Assembly: GCF_905404315.1 (NCBI RefSeq)
Contig: NC_066266.1
Coordinates: forward strand, 9,927,501 to 9,991,500
Direction: 5' to 3'
DNA length: 64,000 nucleotides
Source of the DNA: Leptidea sinapis
Lineage: Eukaryota; Arthropoda; Insecta; Lepidoptera; Pieridae
Program-made: the position numbers and the translations under genes
The notes under the pieces: model-generated
Databases searched by the model: none
What the model was told of the DNA's origin: nothing
The model's input: only the letters and a program-made list of their open reading frames with translations
Shown: piece after piece, positions 50,307 through 61,929 of the stretch
Position numbering within the stretch: position 1 is the first letter of the stretch
Layout of the letters: every line of letters begins with the position of its first letter

Positions 50307-50722
50307 AATAGTTTTATCTAGTAGTGCGCTTAATAGTTATCTGCCAAGTACTGGGTAATGGTAGGGGAGCCCAAGAACTAAATAAATATTACTCGAGCGT
50401 TGCAGGCACTATTAGGCTATTGGGCTGCAAGTGTAAGTTGCTAAAAAGCTTATACGAGTATGTGTACCGTGTCACTGGTGGGGGGCGTGTGTGTAACAAT
50501 GTAAAGAAACAGGCCCAAAGAAATACTCAAGCGCTTCATATATTAATAGTGTATTCGCCCCTCGTGTTGCTGATAACGGAAAAATATTAATCTGCCGGCT
50601 TGCATGGTGTGGGTGGCCATCCGAAGGGATAGAAAATAGAAAAAAAAATCTTATGTAGCGCGTCATTGAAATGAGATATCTATACATATATAGATAGATA
50701 GATATATATATTTATAAACATA
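50307..50722. other. Spacer between RTE and mariner insertions
   Basis: No gene recognised. It ends in a TAGA/TA-rich microsatellite (about 50680-50716). Confidence 0.5.
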
Positions 50723-50724
50723 TA

Positions 50725-52040
50725 CAAGGTGGGCCAAAAGAAATCATCCTATTGGAAGATGCTCTCATTTTTGCAAATGGCCGCCAATGTCAAATCTGTT
50801 TTGACATTTATACTAGACAGATGCAGAATACAAGTGAACAAGCCACGGAGCAGTACACTTCACAAGAACGTGGAATATTGTGTCTATTTTTTTGCGTAAT
50901 TCGTCTGTGGTGTTGGCGCAGCGCGAATTCCGTCGCGGAGACCCCGGCCGTGTGACACCGGCTGCGCAAACACTGCGCCGTTTGGCCACTAACCTTGAAG
51001 AGTATGGGACCACACGAGACGTTGCCAAGGGTGGGCGGCCCTGGAGCGCCCGTTCTGCCGAGAATATCGCCGCTGTTGCCGAGGATGTCGTGCAGTCGCC
51101 GGAAATATCGACCAGACGACGTGACGCCACGCAATACGCCATCAGCCGGACGTCCCTAAGGCGAATTTTGGTCAAAGACCTGCGCATGTTCCCGTACAAA
51201 GTCCAGTCCGTGCATCAGCTGCTGCCTGCCGACCGCCAAACCTGCGTAACCAACGCACAAGCCATCCTCAATCTCGAAGAAGAAGTGGACGGTTTTTCGA
51301 CCAAAATCATAATGAGCGATGAGGCTCATTTCCACCTCCGCGTGTACGTGAATAAGCAAAACTATCGCTTCAGGGGCACCGAAAATCCACGAGTGATGCA
51401 CGAGTAGCCATTACACCCGCTCAAAGTGACTGCATGGTGCGCTGTGTACGCTGGAGGAGTCATAGGGCCATTTTTTTCGAGAACGCCGGTACCCAAACGA
51501 CAACAGTGGACGGTGCGCGCTATAGGGCCATGTTGACCGAGTTTTTTCTGCCGCAATTGGACGAATTAGGACTGCAGGACATGTGGTTTCAACAGGACGG
51601 AGCAACGGCACACACTGCGCGAGCCACAACCGATATTCTGAAGGCGTCGTTCCCGGGTCGCCTCATTTCTCGTTTTGGCGATTTGCACTGGCCCGCAAGA
51701 TCGCCCGATGTAACCGTTTCAGACTTTTTTTGTGGGGTTTTTTGAAGTTCCGTGTTATCGTGAACAAGCCAGATACTCTGGAAGCCCTCAAGGTCAACAT
51801 TTGACACGAGTACGAGAATCTGTCGCCCGAAGTTCTCGCTGAAATGATGAAAAATGCCATAAAACGAGCCCGACGCAATCAATTGTGACGGCGACCATTT
51901 GGCCGATATCATCTTCTCGACTTGACCACTACAATTCTAAAGGTTTAAATAAACATAATCAAAAAACAGAATCGAAGTTTTTCATTTAGAAAAAAAAAGA
52001 GAGCCAAACAACATCGGATGACTTCTTTTGGCCCACCCTG
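50725..52040 (+). mobile_element. mariner-superfamily transposon, DD41D type, inactivated
   Basis: 1316 bp with inverted ends CAAGGTGGGCCAAAAGAAAT (left) and CAGGGTGGGCCAAAAGAAGT (right, inverted), and TA on both sides (50723-50724, 52041-52042). It carries one broken transposase gene. Both ends are present, so a trans-acting transposase could in principle recognise it. Confidence 0.9.
50818..51888 (+). pseudogene. DD41D mariner transposase, frameshifted
   Basis: Reading across frames recovers EQYTSQERGIL, SSVVLAQREFRR, TLRRLATNLEEYGTTRDVA, ATQYAISRTSLRRIL, IIMSDEAHFHL (first Asp), DMWFQQDGATAHTARATT (second Asp) and HWPARSPDVTVSDFF (third Asp). By count 41 residues separate the second and third Asp, the DD41D (rosa-like) signature. 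Breaks: a frameshift near 50885, a TAG at 51405-51407, a lost T in the run near 51470, a lost base near 51730 and an in-frame TGA near 51802. It cannot make a full protein. Confidence 0.85.
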
Positions 52041-52069
52041 TATATATAGATGAACCCTATTCCTATTGT

Positions 52070-54196
52070 TACTTTACATTAAACATTAGAACTCAAAAGA
52101 AGAAAAGAACAAACTTTAAAACAACTTTAAAGCACCCGACCACACTAGAAGAAATAGAACTATATATCACACAACTAAAGAAATGTTTATCAGAATTCGA
52201 GCAAGGAAAACAAAACACAAATAATGTACAAACATATTACGATACATTGGAAAAAGCTATTACTAAGGGATTAAATTTAAAACTAAATACAAAAAAGTCA
52301 AAAAATATCTTAAATGACACAACAAAAAGCCTATTGAAAAAAAGATCAGAACTTATAAAAACAAAACCTAAAGATAGAAAAACTAGAAATGAACTTAGTA
52401 AAATATTCAAAGAAACAAAAAAATCAATAAAACAAGACTACGAAATATATAGAAAAAGAATAATAGAAACCAATCTGGCTAAATATAGAAGTACAAAACG
52501 GGGAAAGAAAGAATTAATATCACATAAAAAATGGATCCAAAAACTGAGTTGGGGATCAATAGAAACGAATTCAAGAATAGACATACTAGAACAGGCTACT
52601 GACTACTACAGGAAGCTCTATAAATGTACGTATGGACACACAGAAAATGAAATTTTCTGGTACTCAAATATTACCGACACTGATGTTATGGAAATCAAAG
52701 ACACGGAAGTTATAAAACACATCAAACAAATGAAATTGAATAAAAGTCCTGGTCCGGATGGAATCACGACCGAAGCTATAAGACTAGGAATACCCGCCAT
52801 AACAACTCATCTCACTCGACTTTTCAACTTAATATTAACCACAGAAACCATACCCTTGCAGTGGACTATTTCAGAAATAGTACTGTTATACAAAAAAGGA
52901 GACCCTCATAATATAACAAACTATAGACCCATTAGTCTTATGTCTAGTATTTATAAACTGTTTGCATCAATAATACTAAGCCGGATCACAGAACGCATAG
53001 ATGCCACACAACCCAAAGAACAGGCTGGCTTCCGATCCGGTTTCTCAACAATGGATCATATACATTCGGTCGAACAAATAATTGAGAAGTACAAAGAATA
53101 TAATAAAACCCTCTACATCGCGTTTGTGGACTACAGCAAAGCTTTCGATAGCATTACCCACACAGCCATATGTAATACTCTAAATAATCTAAAGGTCAAC
53201 TCAAAATACATAAGGATAATAAAAAATATATATATGAACAGTGTTTGCAAAGTTAAATTAGAAACTAAAGGAAAAGACATCAAGATTGAAAGAGGAGTCA
53301 GACAAGGAGACCCACTGTCTCCTAAATTATTCATAGCACAATTATGCATAGTACTAGAAGAAGTTTTTAACAACATAAACTGGGTGAATAGAGGTATTAT
53401 GATCAACAAAGATTTCTTAAGTCATCTTCGATTCGCCGACGATATAGTCATCTTTAATGAGAACCCAAAGCAACTGGAATCTATGGTTAATCAGTTACAT
53501 GAAGCAAGTGCCATAGTAGGCTTGGAAATGAATTTTGAGAAAACAAAAATTATGACAAATGGTCTATCAGTACCAATAAGCGCCGGATCACAAACACTTG
53601 ACTTTGTGAATGAATATATATACCTAGGAAAGCTGATATCCTTCAATAAAATAAGTCATGAAGAGGAAATAAACCGACGAATAAATCTAGCCTGGAAAAA
53701 ATATTGGAGCCAGAAGGAAATTTTAAAAGGAAACTACAGCTTAGAATTCAAAAAAACGGTAATGGAATCCTGTGTTCATCCAACTTTGTTATATGGCTGC
53801 CAAACATGGGTGTTTACGAAGAAAATACAACACTTAATTAGGACATGTCAGCGCGGAATGGAAAGAAGCATGCTTAAATTAAGAAAAATTAATAAGATAC
53901 ATAGCCAGAAGATAAGGAAGAAAACAAAATTAACTGATGCCTTAAATCAAGCATTAAAATTAAAGTGGCAATGGGCCGGACACATTTCCAGACTAACAGA
54001 CGCTAGATGGACCATTCAGACCACAACATGGAAGGGACCTGTAGGAAAGAGAAATGTGGGCAGACCACATAAAAGGTGGACCGATGAGATAAGAGAGACT
54101 GGCGGAACTAATTGGCTCGAAAAAGGAAAAAATAGAAAGGAATGGAGGAGGCCTTTACCCAACTGGGATCCATTTGAAAATAATCAAGAAAACTAA
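52070..54196 (+). CDS. RTE-type reverse transcriptase, N-terminally truncated, about 708 aa
   Basis: The open frame is continuous from before the insert (52028, inside the mariner terminal repeat) to the stop at 54196. Only codons from about 52070 belong to the LINE. An Asn/Lys-rich linker (TLKHPTTLEEIELYITQLKK) leads to RT: NKSPGPDGITTEAI, NYRPISLMSSIYKLFASI, EQAGFRSGFSTMDHIHSV, AFVDYSKAFDSI (catalytic Asp), GVRQGDPLSPKLF and LRFADDIVIFNE (FADD). The C-terminal LLYGCQTWVFTKK, WAGHISRLTDARWT and GRPHKRWTDEIR complete the RTE pattern. Codon usage is strongly A-rich, unlike the RTE at 48797-50293, so the two are different lineages. It lacks endonuclease and is not autonomous. Confidence 0.88.
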   Translation, partial: YFTLNIRTQKKKRTNFKTTLKHPTTLEEIELYITQLKKCLSEFEQGKQNTNNVQTYYDTLEKAITKGLNLKLNTKKSKNILNDTTKSLLKKRSELIKTKPKDRKTRNELSKIFKETKKSIKQDYEIYRKRIIETNLAKYRSTKRGKKELISHKKWIQKLSWGSIETNSRIDILEQATDYYRKLYKCTYGHTENEIFWYSNITDTDVMEIKDTEVIKHIKQMKLNKSPGPDGITTEAIRLGIPAITTHLTRLFNLILTTETIPLQWTISEIVLLYKKGDPHNITNYRPISLMSSIYKLFASIILSRITERIDATQPKEQAGFRSGFSTMDHIHSVEQIIEKYKEYNKTLYIAFVDYSKAFDSITHTAICNTLNNLKVNSKYIRIIKNIYMNSVCKVKLETKGKDIKIERGVRQGDPLSPKLFIAQLCIVLEEVFNNINWVNRGIMINKDFLSHLRFADDIVIFNENPKQLESMVNQLHEASAIVGLEMNFEKTKIMTNGLSVPISAGSQTLDFVNEYIYLGKLISFNKISHEEEINRRINLAWKKYWSQKEILKGNYSLEFKKTVMESCVHPTLLYGCQTWVFTKKIQHLIRTCQRGMERSMLKLRKINKIHSQKIRKKTKLTDALNQALKLKWQWAGHISRLTDARWTIQTTTWKGPVGKRNVGRPHKRWTDEIRETGGTNWLEKGKNRKEWRRPLPNWDPFENNQEN

Positions 54197-54337
54197 CATA
54201 GTGCATGCATTATAACTTACTAACATAAAAGTTAATAATAAAATAATCATGTTTGTCGACTAACCGTACTAACATACTAACACTAAAATGTAGAAATCAA
54301 ATGGAAAATCATTAATAAAGGCTTTATTATTATTATT
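52070..54337 (+). mobile_element. RTE-type LINE, 5'-truncated, with 11-bp target duplication
   Basis: The insert lies between ATTCCTATTGT at 52059-52069 and 54338-54348, and ends in an ATT microsatellite (TTTATTATTATTATT), as RTE elements do. It starts inside ORF2 after the endonuclease. It sits only 30 bp from the mariner right end. Confidence 0.88.
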
Positions 54338-54348
54338 ATTCCTATTGT

Positions 54349-54780
54349 ACCTCCTATTCAAGAGTGACGATTTGGACGTGACCAGAAGTTATGAACGATT
54401 TTTTTAAATGCAAAAAAAAATTATGACCGTGAATTACTGAAGCGCGCTAGATTATTTTACAGACGGTTCATATTATGTACCTGTGATCCTTACCCTTAAT
54501 CTAATAATTATGTGGAGGAATTCCCTCAGGGTAATTTGAAATCTGTGACTTTCCGATTTCCTTATGTAACGCTCAAATTGTTAGATTATTGTAATGCACA
54601 CTTAACGGCATATAATTAACTTACCTAACCTCAATCTGACGCGCTCGAGTTGTTCTAACAACAATCGATTTTTTTACTAAGTAATCTGTTCGGCTAGACG
54701 TTCCACTCTATGGACAAGGCTCATGTCTGGATTGAGTAAAATAAATAAATAAATCCTTTATTTTGCTAGAAAACATGTAA
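54349..54780. other. Unassigned, AT-rich
   Basis: No exon or named repeat. An AAATA microsatellite near 54740 marks the edge of the next LINE fragment. Confidence 0.4.
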
Positions 54781-55245
54781 CAATGGGTGTAAATAGTTTT
54801 AATGTATCAATGTTATCGGCCATTTCTGGCATGCAAAATTATTATTAACAAAATTCTAGTTATTATTATAATTGATTTAACATTAATAAACTCTATATCT
54901 TAAGCGCTTAGATCAATTTGAATTATAATTATTATTTTTAAATGTCATTATTTAAAGACTAGAAGTAATATACGTTTTAAAGTCAATTTAATTTAATCTA
55001 ATGTGTCAACATTTCATTTATGGAATAAAAACATTTATCTATAAGCCATGTACAAAGATCCTTTTTAAATCGTTGAACGGGTAATACGCGTAAGCTTGGA
55101 GGGAGTTAATTAAATATTTTTATACACATGACATAGCTACATTTTCCGTAGGATGCATTATGAAATTTGTGTGCAATCACCAGTCTGTCACCGTTTCTTG
55201 TATTTCGCGGATAAAAATCTATTGCTTTTGTAAATAAAGTACTTC
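54781..55245 (-). pseudogene. LINE ORF2 C-terminus remnant
   Basis: Minus strand reads TRNGDRLVIAHKFHNASYGK, SYVMCIKIFN, a stop, LPPSLRVLPVQRFKKDL and WLIDKCFYSI. This resembles the NTRNxxxLxxPxxRxxxxxxSFxxxxxxxYNxLP ... KFKxxLxxxLxxKAYYS ending of several non-LTR ORF2 proteins. One stop, no upstream RT; dead. Confidence 0.55.
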
Positions 55246-55476
55246 ACAAGGTGTAAGTTTGCCCCTCTTATGTAATTCTGACGCGCTCGAATTCACTGTC
55301 CCCCCCGAAATGGAGATCTGGAAAGGTCTTGAAACATCGGGTTAGCTAAAAAAATAATAAAAATGTAACTTTTCCGCAGTCTAATGTAAAAAGTAGTTAC
55401 AATTATAGGCGTTTTAAACCTTTAAAAAGTTTGTAATTTTTTAAAGTTATAACACTTCTGGGATCAATAAAATTTC

Positions 55477-55575
55477 AAAACAAAATTTATGAATGATGCG
55501 GGACTCGAACCCCCGACCTCTCGCGTTCCGTGCGAGCGCTCTTCCACTGAGCCAACCGTTCGAGTTACGTATATA
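55477..55575 (-). repeat. tRNA-like SINE head (family B')
   Basis: Minus strand reads CGAACGGTTGGCTCAGTGGA, AGAGCGCTCGCACGG, GGGGGTTCGAGTCCCGCATC and ATTCATAAATTTTGTTTTG. The same 3' extension follows the copy at 6004-6092. Confidence 0.75.
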
Positions 55576-55864
55576 TGTCACTTTAAGTAACTGTGTGTGC
55601 ATTGCTCAAAATAGAGGTTAACAGTCATCCTCAATTTTTTTGACAACGGTTAAAAACAGGCTAGATTTGATAATTTAGTGTGGGTGATAGCTTACGTCTT
55701 ATACACTCTCGCGATTTGTATGACACTTTGTGTAAGTGTGCGTGAATTGCTCAAAATAGAGATTTAAACTCTAAAATCAATTTCTTTCGACGTTTTCGCG
55801 GCTGTCATAGGACTATGACTAGATGTCTACCTAGACGTCGTATAAATGATCTAAGAACTAAGGG

Positions 55865-56335
55865 TATGTTCCGATATGCACTGCGACCACTGTACAGTGG
55901 TACGTCAATTTAGTATAATGTGAAGCCGTTCCTTTATAGCCAGTTATACTGGTTACTATTTAAAACGGAACGCAATCCCGTATACTGTCAGCCGCATTTT
56001 TGGACGCAGCATTCAAATGAGTGAATTAAAGTTCTCTAGTACATTAAAAAATAAAACTGTTGTTGGAGTACTGTCAAATTAAAAATATTTGGGATTACAC
56101 TGTAGGTATTGTTTATAAAACGTTATACACTCGAGTGGTTTTGACTGATCACGTGATCAAAGTACTGCGAGTACCTTACCTCGAAAACGCCAATGCTCAC
56201 AGTAGAATATGGTGGCGAATTATGACGTCATATATTTCCCTAGAGTACTGCGGTAGTATACTGGCAGTCCATAACGGAACGAATTTTTCCACAGTGATAG
56301 AACTGTGCAGTACTCGCAGTGCATATCGGAACATA
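55865..56335. mobile_element. MITE with about 22-bp near-perfect inverted ends
   Basis: Left end TATGTTCCGATATGCACTGC, right end inverted TATGTTCCGATATGCACTGC; beyond 22 bp pairing becomes patchy (ACCACTGTACAGTGG / GTACTGCACAGTTC). 471 bp, non-coding. The target duplication is unclear. Confidence 0.8.
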
Positions 56336-58220
56336 TAAACCATAATAGCTGGATCGGAGCCGCGCGTAAACGATATTTGAACGAAAAGGTCGCTCAGTCA
56401 CCAATATTGTTCTACCACATCTAAAATATGGCAACCTAGTTTTGCTTACCTATGCTATGTCTATCTATTAGATGTCAAAACGTTACTTGAATTCGAAATT
56501 TAACTTTTTGACATAAGGTCGCTTCGTAACAAAACAAGAATAGGGCTACAAGACGATACGACATGGTAACCAGACGCTGGCAACGCGCCTGTGATTTCTC
56601 GGTAGTTGGTGTTGATCACTTAACATCTCTACCATAAAAATATTCAATTTACGAACATAGGCGATATCAATTCGTAATATAATACAAAAAATTATAACAA
56701 GTATGATCATGAAAATAAATTATAGTTAGAAAGTAACTAATTTCGTTGGAGTTCAGCTATGCTATTAATAATTCCGAAAATTAAACAACAATTCAACACA
56801 CACATAACTTTATTTTGAATACTGATGCAAACATAAACAATAAATTACATTAAGTACACAGTGGTCACAACGTTTTAATACTTAAGTAACTAAAATTAAA
56901 ATAATACACGAAATTCAGGATCAAAATTTTGGAATGTTACATACGTCTGTAATAAATAAAAAAAATAACAAGTTGTAATAATCATTAAAACATGTAATGA
57001 TAGATAACTATCTGCATTTAATAATAGGATTAATACTTTAATACATAATTACCAGTTAGGTAATTAAAAAAAAAGGAATAAGGACTATTAAATTTAATAA
57101 CTTTCTCTAAATATTTACTAGTGCTTTAACATCATAATCGAATTGTTCTAAAACTAACTCTAGCTGCTATCAATGTTGATGCAAATATTTTGAAATATAT
57201 TGTGATTAACTTTCTAAAACATCTATAGGTATAATATATCCAGAACTTTTTGAAGTTATACTTCTTTAGGTGCGTTATGAAAAAATGATGAGAGTGAAAT
57301 TTTTAGAAGGGCGCGCATCACTGTAGCACATAAGATACAGGGTGAAGTTGGTTCTTAAAATTTTCTGACGTTTGAGTGATTCATTATTATTTTTTGTTTC
57401 TCCGTCCGTTATTAGGACATGCAAAGTGTTCAAGCCCATACAGCCGTATTCATTATTTAATAATTAATCGTCAAAGTTTTTACAAAAAAAATCTTTCGAA
57501 AATGGTAGAATAGCATGAGGCATAAATCATTTTATTGATTTTTGCTTCGTTAGGCCAATGAAGTATAACTTCTTGCGTTCATTTATAAGTACACACACAC
57601 TTTTTTAAGGCGTGTTTCGCTTACTACGCCATGTTGTAGTGATGTCATGTCATTAGGCGGGTAATAAGTATGTTTATAAACTAAAAACATCACCTTAAAC
57701 CGTTATTAATACTTAGTTAATTATACTAATAAATAACTCTACTAGTGCTATGACAGTTGTCTATCTCAAAGCTGACGCCTGTCCAAATTCTACTAAGTGA
57801 AATACTTACAGACTACGTTATCTCCACCACATTATCTCTGGATCTCGGTCGACCATCAATAGCCCCCCCCCCCCCCACCCCCCACGTCGCGCTCGACCCG
57901 TTGTGTCAGTACGGATCACAGTTTCATTACCGTTAAGTATAACATGTCGTCATATTATCTCGCTATCACTGTTTTGTTTTCGAAGTTGAATGTTAGCTTT
58001 TGATTGTTTTTGTTAATAGTTAACAGCTGTAATAATACAGCCAGAAAAATAAATACTTTTTTTTAGCTTTATCTTCTATCAATGTTGATTGCCTATACTT
58101 GAAAATGACGATGTGACGTCATCGACGTTAGGCCCAGAGATAATATAACCGGGTAGTTATACACTACAGTGTTAAATATTTTGTGTTAGAATGTAAAATT
58201 GAATAATATAGAGAATTTTT
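56336..58220. other. Long non-coding region, possibly 3'UTR of the 58221 exon
   Basis: No exon seen. Contains poly-C (about 57863-57882). If the minus-strand exon at 58221-58322 is real, its 3'UTR extends into this region; candidate AATAAA (minus) lies near 56811-56816. Confidence 0.35.
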
Positions 58221-58322
58221 TTAATATGCGCTGGTTGCGTGCTCAGTGTCGGCGATGTAAAGTTGATCGGAGGGATGCAACTTCTGCCATTGTAGACTTT
58301 TAGACTTGATAGTAACTGGCTC
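58221..58322 (-). CDS. Last coding exon of an unidentified gene
   Basis: A strong acceptor on the minus strand (A-run then T-run, TTTTTTATATTTCAG at 58337-58323) opens 33 codons and a TAA. The reading begins EPVTIKSKSLQWQKLHPSDQ and ends LYIADTEHATSAY. Only one frame is open, and it starts in phase 0 from the acceptor. The composition is balanced and non-repetitive, unlike nearby DNA, and it matches no repeat in the window. I do not recognise the protein; a polar C-terminal tail is all that can be said. Upstream exons should lie on the minus strand above 58322, perhaps beyond the window; I found none I could defend. Confidence 0.55.
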   Translation of the reverse strand, partial: EPVTIKSKSLQWQKLHPSDQLYIADTEHATSAY

Positions 58323-58659
58323 CTGAAATATAAAAAAAAAAAACATATTTTATAGTAAAAGTTTATTTATGGTGCCATCGATAAAATACGTTAAGCAAAT
58401 TTTATGGTCTTTTAACACCCCTACCCGTACGTGGGAAATCCCACCCCCTGCTGTCACGTGAACAATGGTGCGTGCATACCGTATTTTAGACAATTAGGCA
58501 GTGCCTATCTTATTGAATGCCTAAATAAATATACCGCTGGTGTTGAATTTAATTTAATTTTGTTCCGTTATTCTATAACCAAACATCAATTGAACACCCA
58601 CGTAGTAGGATTTATTTTACGCTAATCACATACAGTAGGTACCTAGGTACCTAGTAGTA

Positions 58660-58878
58660 GAGACTAGTCTCTACTGAGCTAGAGGTCCCGGGTTCGAATC
58701 CTGGTAGGTGTAAACATTTATATGATGAATATGGATGTTTGTTTCCGAATCAATGGATGTTTATATGTATGTTTAAGTAAGTATATTGTATTAAATATGT
58801 CGTTGTCTTCTACCCATACTACAGGCTATGCCTAGTTTGGGGCAAGATAATATGTGTAAAAAGTGTGTCAATATTATA
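58660..58878 (+). repeat. tRNA-headed SINE, family A, 5'-truncated
   Basis: TCTACTGAGCTAGAGGTCCC, GGGTTCGAATCCTGGTAGG, ATGATGAATATGGATGTTTG, closing GTGTCAATATTATATTATT. Confidence 0.8.
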
Positions 58879-58879
58879 T

Positions 58880-60930
58880 TATTATATAAATCTAGTGTCT
58901 AGCTATATTCAAAGCAAGCAGTCTTTCATACAACTTATGTAGAAAAAGTTATCATTGATCAAAGTTAGGCGAATAAAGAAAAAAGATACGCTATTTGTAC
59001 GTGTAAGGTTTTAAAACACGACCTTCGCAATTTAACAGCACTAAGAAAGCAAGATTACCTTGCCACGACCCTAAACCCACATCTGTCTTACTCCATATGG
59101 AATTGATTATGACCTGTTTTATTTAACTTTTAGTTCCGAGTTTAGTCCGCGCGCTCGAGCTATTTACATTAGTATTGTCTTGTTTCTTTCAATTTCGTTC
59201 CGTGTTTAGTGATTATATTGTCAAAAAAGAAGTTGCTGTGTATTTTTTAATTATTAAATTATTAGCCATGGTATCAGATAAACAAACTTTACGTGAAAAA
59301 ACAAACTAGTTCCATAAACCATTGCAATAGAAATGTCGCCGATTAGTGGAAATTGTGTTTAAACAAGATGTGACCTTCGTAACAGTATTTTAAGATTCTG
59401 TGAATTAATTTTGCTAAAATAAATGCAAAGTATTATTATTTGTCTAATCGAAGGAAAGTTTCTTGTCTACCAGTAATTATTTTTAGATCCCAGTAAGTGG
59501 CATTCTCAATGGTTCACCAAAAAAAAAAAAATGCATATATTTTGTTTAAGTTCTGTTACTTATTAACTTCACAAAAGATCATCACAAAATAATAAAGCGA
59601 CCGATCGCAGTATAGGTGTAAAAATAATTGAATAAACAATTCTTTTTACACCAATAGTAGTTCATTTTTAATGTAATAAAAACAAATATAAATCTAATAA
59701 CTGGAGTACTGATCAACCGTTATTAAAGGCCACAATTTCGCAACCAACATTTCTTAATCCATTTAATTTTAATAAAGATTCTGAATAAATAAACGAAATA
59801 TCGTCCGATGTGGAAATATATAAACGACATTCAGACTAAAAGGACAATTGGATTGAAGTAAACAAAATTCCTATAAGATACTTAACTTTTTAATTTTATA
59901 CAACAACACACAATACTTAACGATGAATTTGATCCCTAGTGGTGATAATTATTGAAATTTAAAATAGATAAGTTACCTTTTATATTTATTATTCAATGTT
60001 AAACTTATACGTTTCATAAAATATTTCATTGAAAGAATCTTCAATCTATTGGTCTCAAAAAATGTTAAGTAGGCCACCGTTTTGGTTTCAGTTGGTGAAA
60101 CACAATAATGCTCGAAGGACCATTTTTGTGAAACGCTAAGATGATGTTTTAACACAAAGTGGGTCTTTAATTGAGCAAAATATTCACTCAAGAAGTATAA
60201 TATATGAGGTTACAAATTAAAAAACATGTGACTATACTTATTATATTCACGGAATATAATATTAAAATCTCTTATACATATTACAATGTACATATTATAT
60301 TGTGTAATCTGATTTTTGTCCCACTTCTGAGTGTTCAGCGTTCACGTGTTTATCACGTAGCACAGCTTCGACAAAGGCTTCGTAAGTAGAGTAGATGTTT
60401 GTTATCGTTTACATTTTCACGATGTAAGCATTTGCTGTATGCAAATTCTTATGATGATTGTAACAATAAGGAAATATAATCGTTCCATTACTGAAAGAGC
60501 ACAAGAAACTATACTAAGAGTTTATTCCACCGTTTTCCGTAAGTATTAAGATTTATGAAGTCAAAAAGTACATTCCGTAATTTTGAGAAATATAAATATA
60601 CAAGCATTTTCCGTACTATAGGGATATAGGTTCCGTGCTATTGTACAATATAGGTAAGGGTGTGAAGGGATAGACACATTTGTCTCTAAAGCGGTGGTTT
60701 GCGTAATAGTTTTGAAAACCACTGTCCATATTTTAAAGACCGTGATATAAGAAGTTATGTTCAATAGACCGACAAAACAAAAACGTTCGCTAGCATTTCA
60801 TGAGACCTTTTCACATCGACCTTATAATACATAGACGTGCCAAATGTTTACTACTTGTAGTGGTAATCTTACCTGACCATTGAACGATCACTATCCGCGA
60901 CCGCTACCTCTGTCGTTAACTGAATAGTTT
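58880..60930. other. AT-rich, nothing recognised
   Basis: If the 58221 exon is real this would be its last intron on the minus strand. No splice-bounded open frame or known repeat was found. Confidence 0.4.
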
Positions 60931-60939
60931 GCATTGCGA

Positions 60940-61085
60940 ATATATAGTTAATATCCGGACGACCGAGTGTTGCTCGGATTTTTAAGAATGCACAAAACTT
61001 TAACAAAAAATCCAATAAGACATCTGGATTCGAACCGGGGTCTTCTGCTTTTCGATGTCCCATCTGAGCTATTATAGTCTTGTAC
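60940..61085 (-). repeat. tRNA-like SINE, family G
   Basis: Minus strand reads ACTATAATAGCTCAGATGGG, ACCCCGGTTCGAATCCAG and TTATTGGATTTTTTGTTAAA, then AATCCGAGCAACACTCGGTC. A and B boxes are present but the body is unlike families A and B. Single copy here. Confidence 0.55.
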
Positions 61086-61554
61086 ATAGTGGCGAAATTT
61101 ACCTATGTATTCGAATGTTATTGTAGCTGTTTCTCATTAAAAACATGGATAAAACTACATTTTCTTTAAATTGAAACCTAGCTAGATTGATTTCTCGCCA
61201 ACGAAACTAAACTTTACCTTCCGAACCTAAGATAAGATATAATCGTTTAAAGATATAAGATTAAGAGTCTACTGTGTTGTAAGGTCGATGCCTTATCCCA
61301 CAGACAAAGAACGACAGCGAACGCAAGAATAAATTTCTTCCTTCTTTTACTCCGCCGTTGATTTGGAGCTTGCTTTACTTAAATGGGCTGAAAAATCATC
61401 TGCAAACCTAACCCCGAATATTATCATATTACGAAACTCCAGCGGCACCATGTTGACGTCTGGCATTCTACAACCGCGCGCTTTTACGAGAATTGTCTAA
61501 ATCAGCCACTTTGCAGAAACAATAACGCGAGCAGTTTTTTTTGAACCAATACGG

Positions 61555-61615
61555 TCTCTTGATCCCTGGTGTTGAGAATGTCCATGGGCGGTCGCCTGAC
61601 GTCCCATCACATGAA
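61555..61615 (+). repeat. Degenerate LINE tail fragment (family E)
   Basis: TGATCCCTGGTGTTGAGAAT, GTCCATGGGCGGTCGCCTGA, CATCACATGAACC; weak match to the family E tail. Confidence 0.4.
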
Positions 61616-61929
61616 CCTATTACCCGTTATCAACCACTTATATCAAAGAAAGATAAATATATAATATACATATCAGCTTATTTACAGATAAGCAAGTACT
61701 GATGAAGCATTTCACGCAGTACATCTCTCGTGGCGTTTCAATTAGAGCAATTCTTGTAAGTAATGTAAGCAGTCGCAATTTGACGCAACATTCGAGTACT
61801 CACATGCAAAAAACGACCTTTGGCCGCCTGCAGTTAATCAATATTGGATTATTCCATTGCAACTGTAGCGCACGGTCAGTAAGTTCTAAATTTGCATGTC
61901 AAATACCATACTTGATGAACGACGTGGGT

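Noticed and set aside
52028..52069. N-terminus of the 722-codon RT frame
   Set aside because: These codons come from the mariner terminal repeat and target DNA, not from the LINE.
61010..61085. tRNA gene on the minus strand
   Set aside because: Boxes are present but a full cloverleaf cannot be drawn and a SINE-like extension follows.
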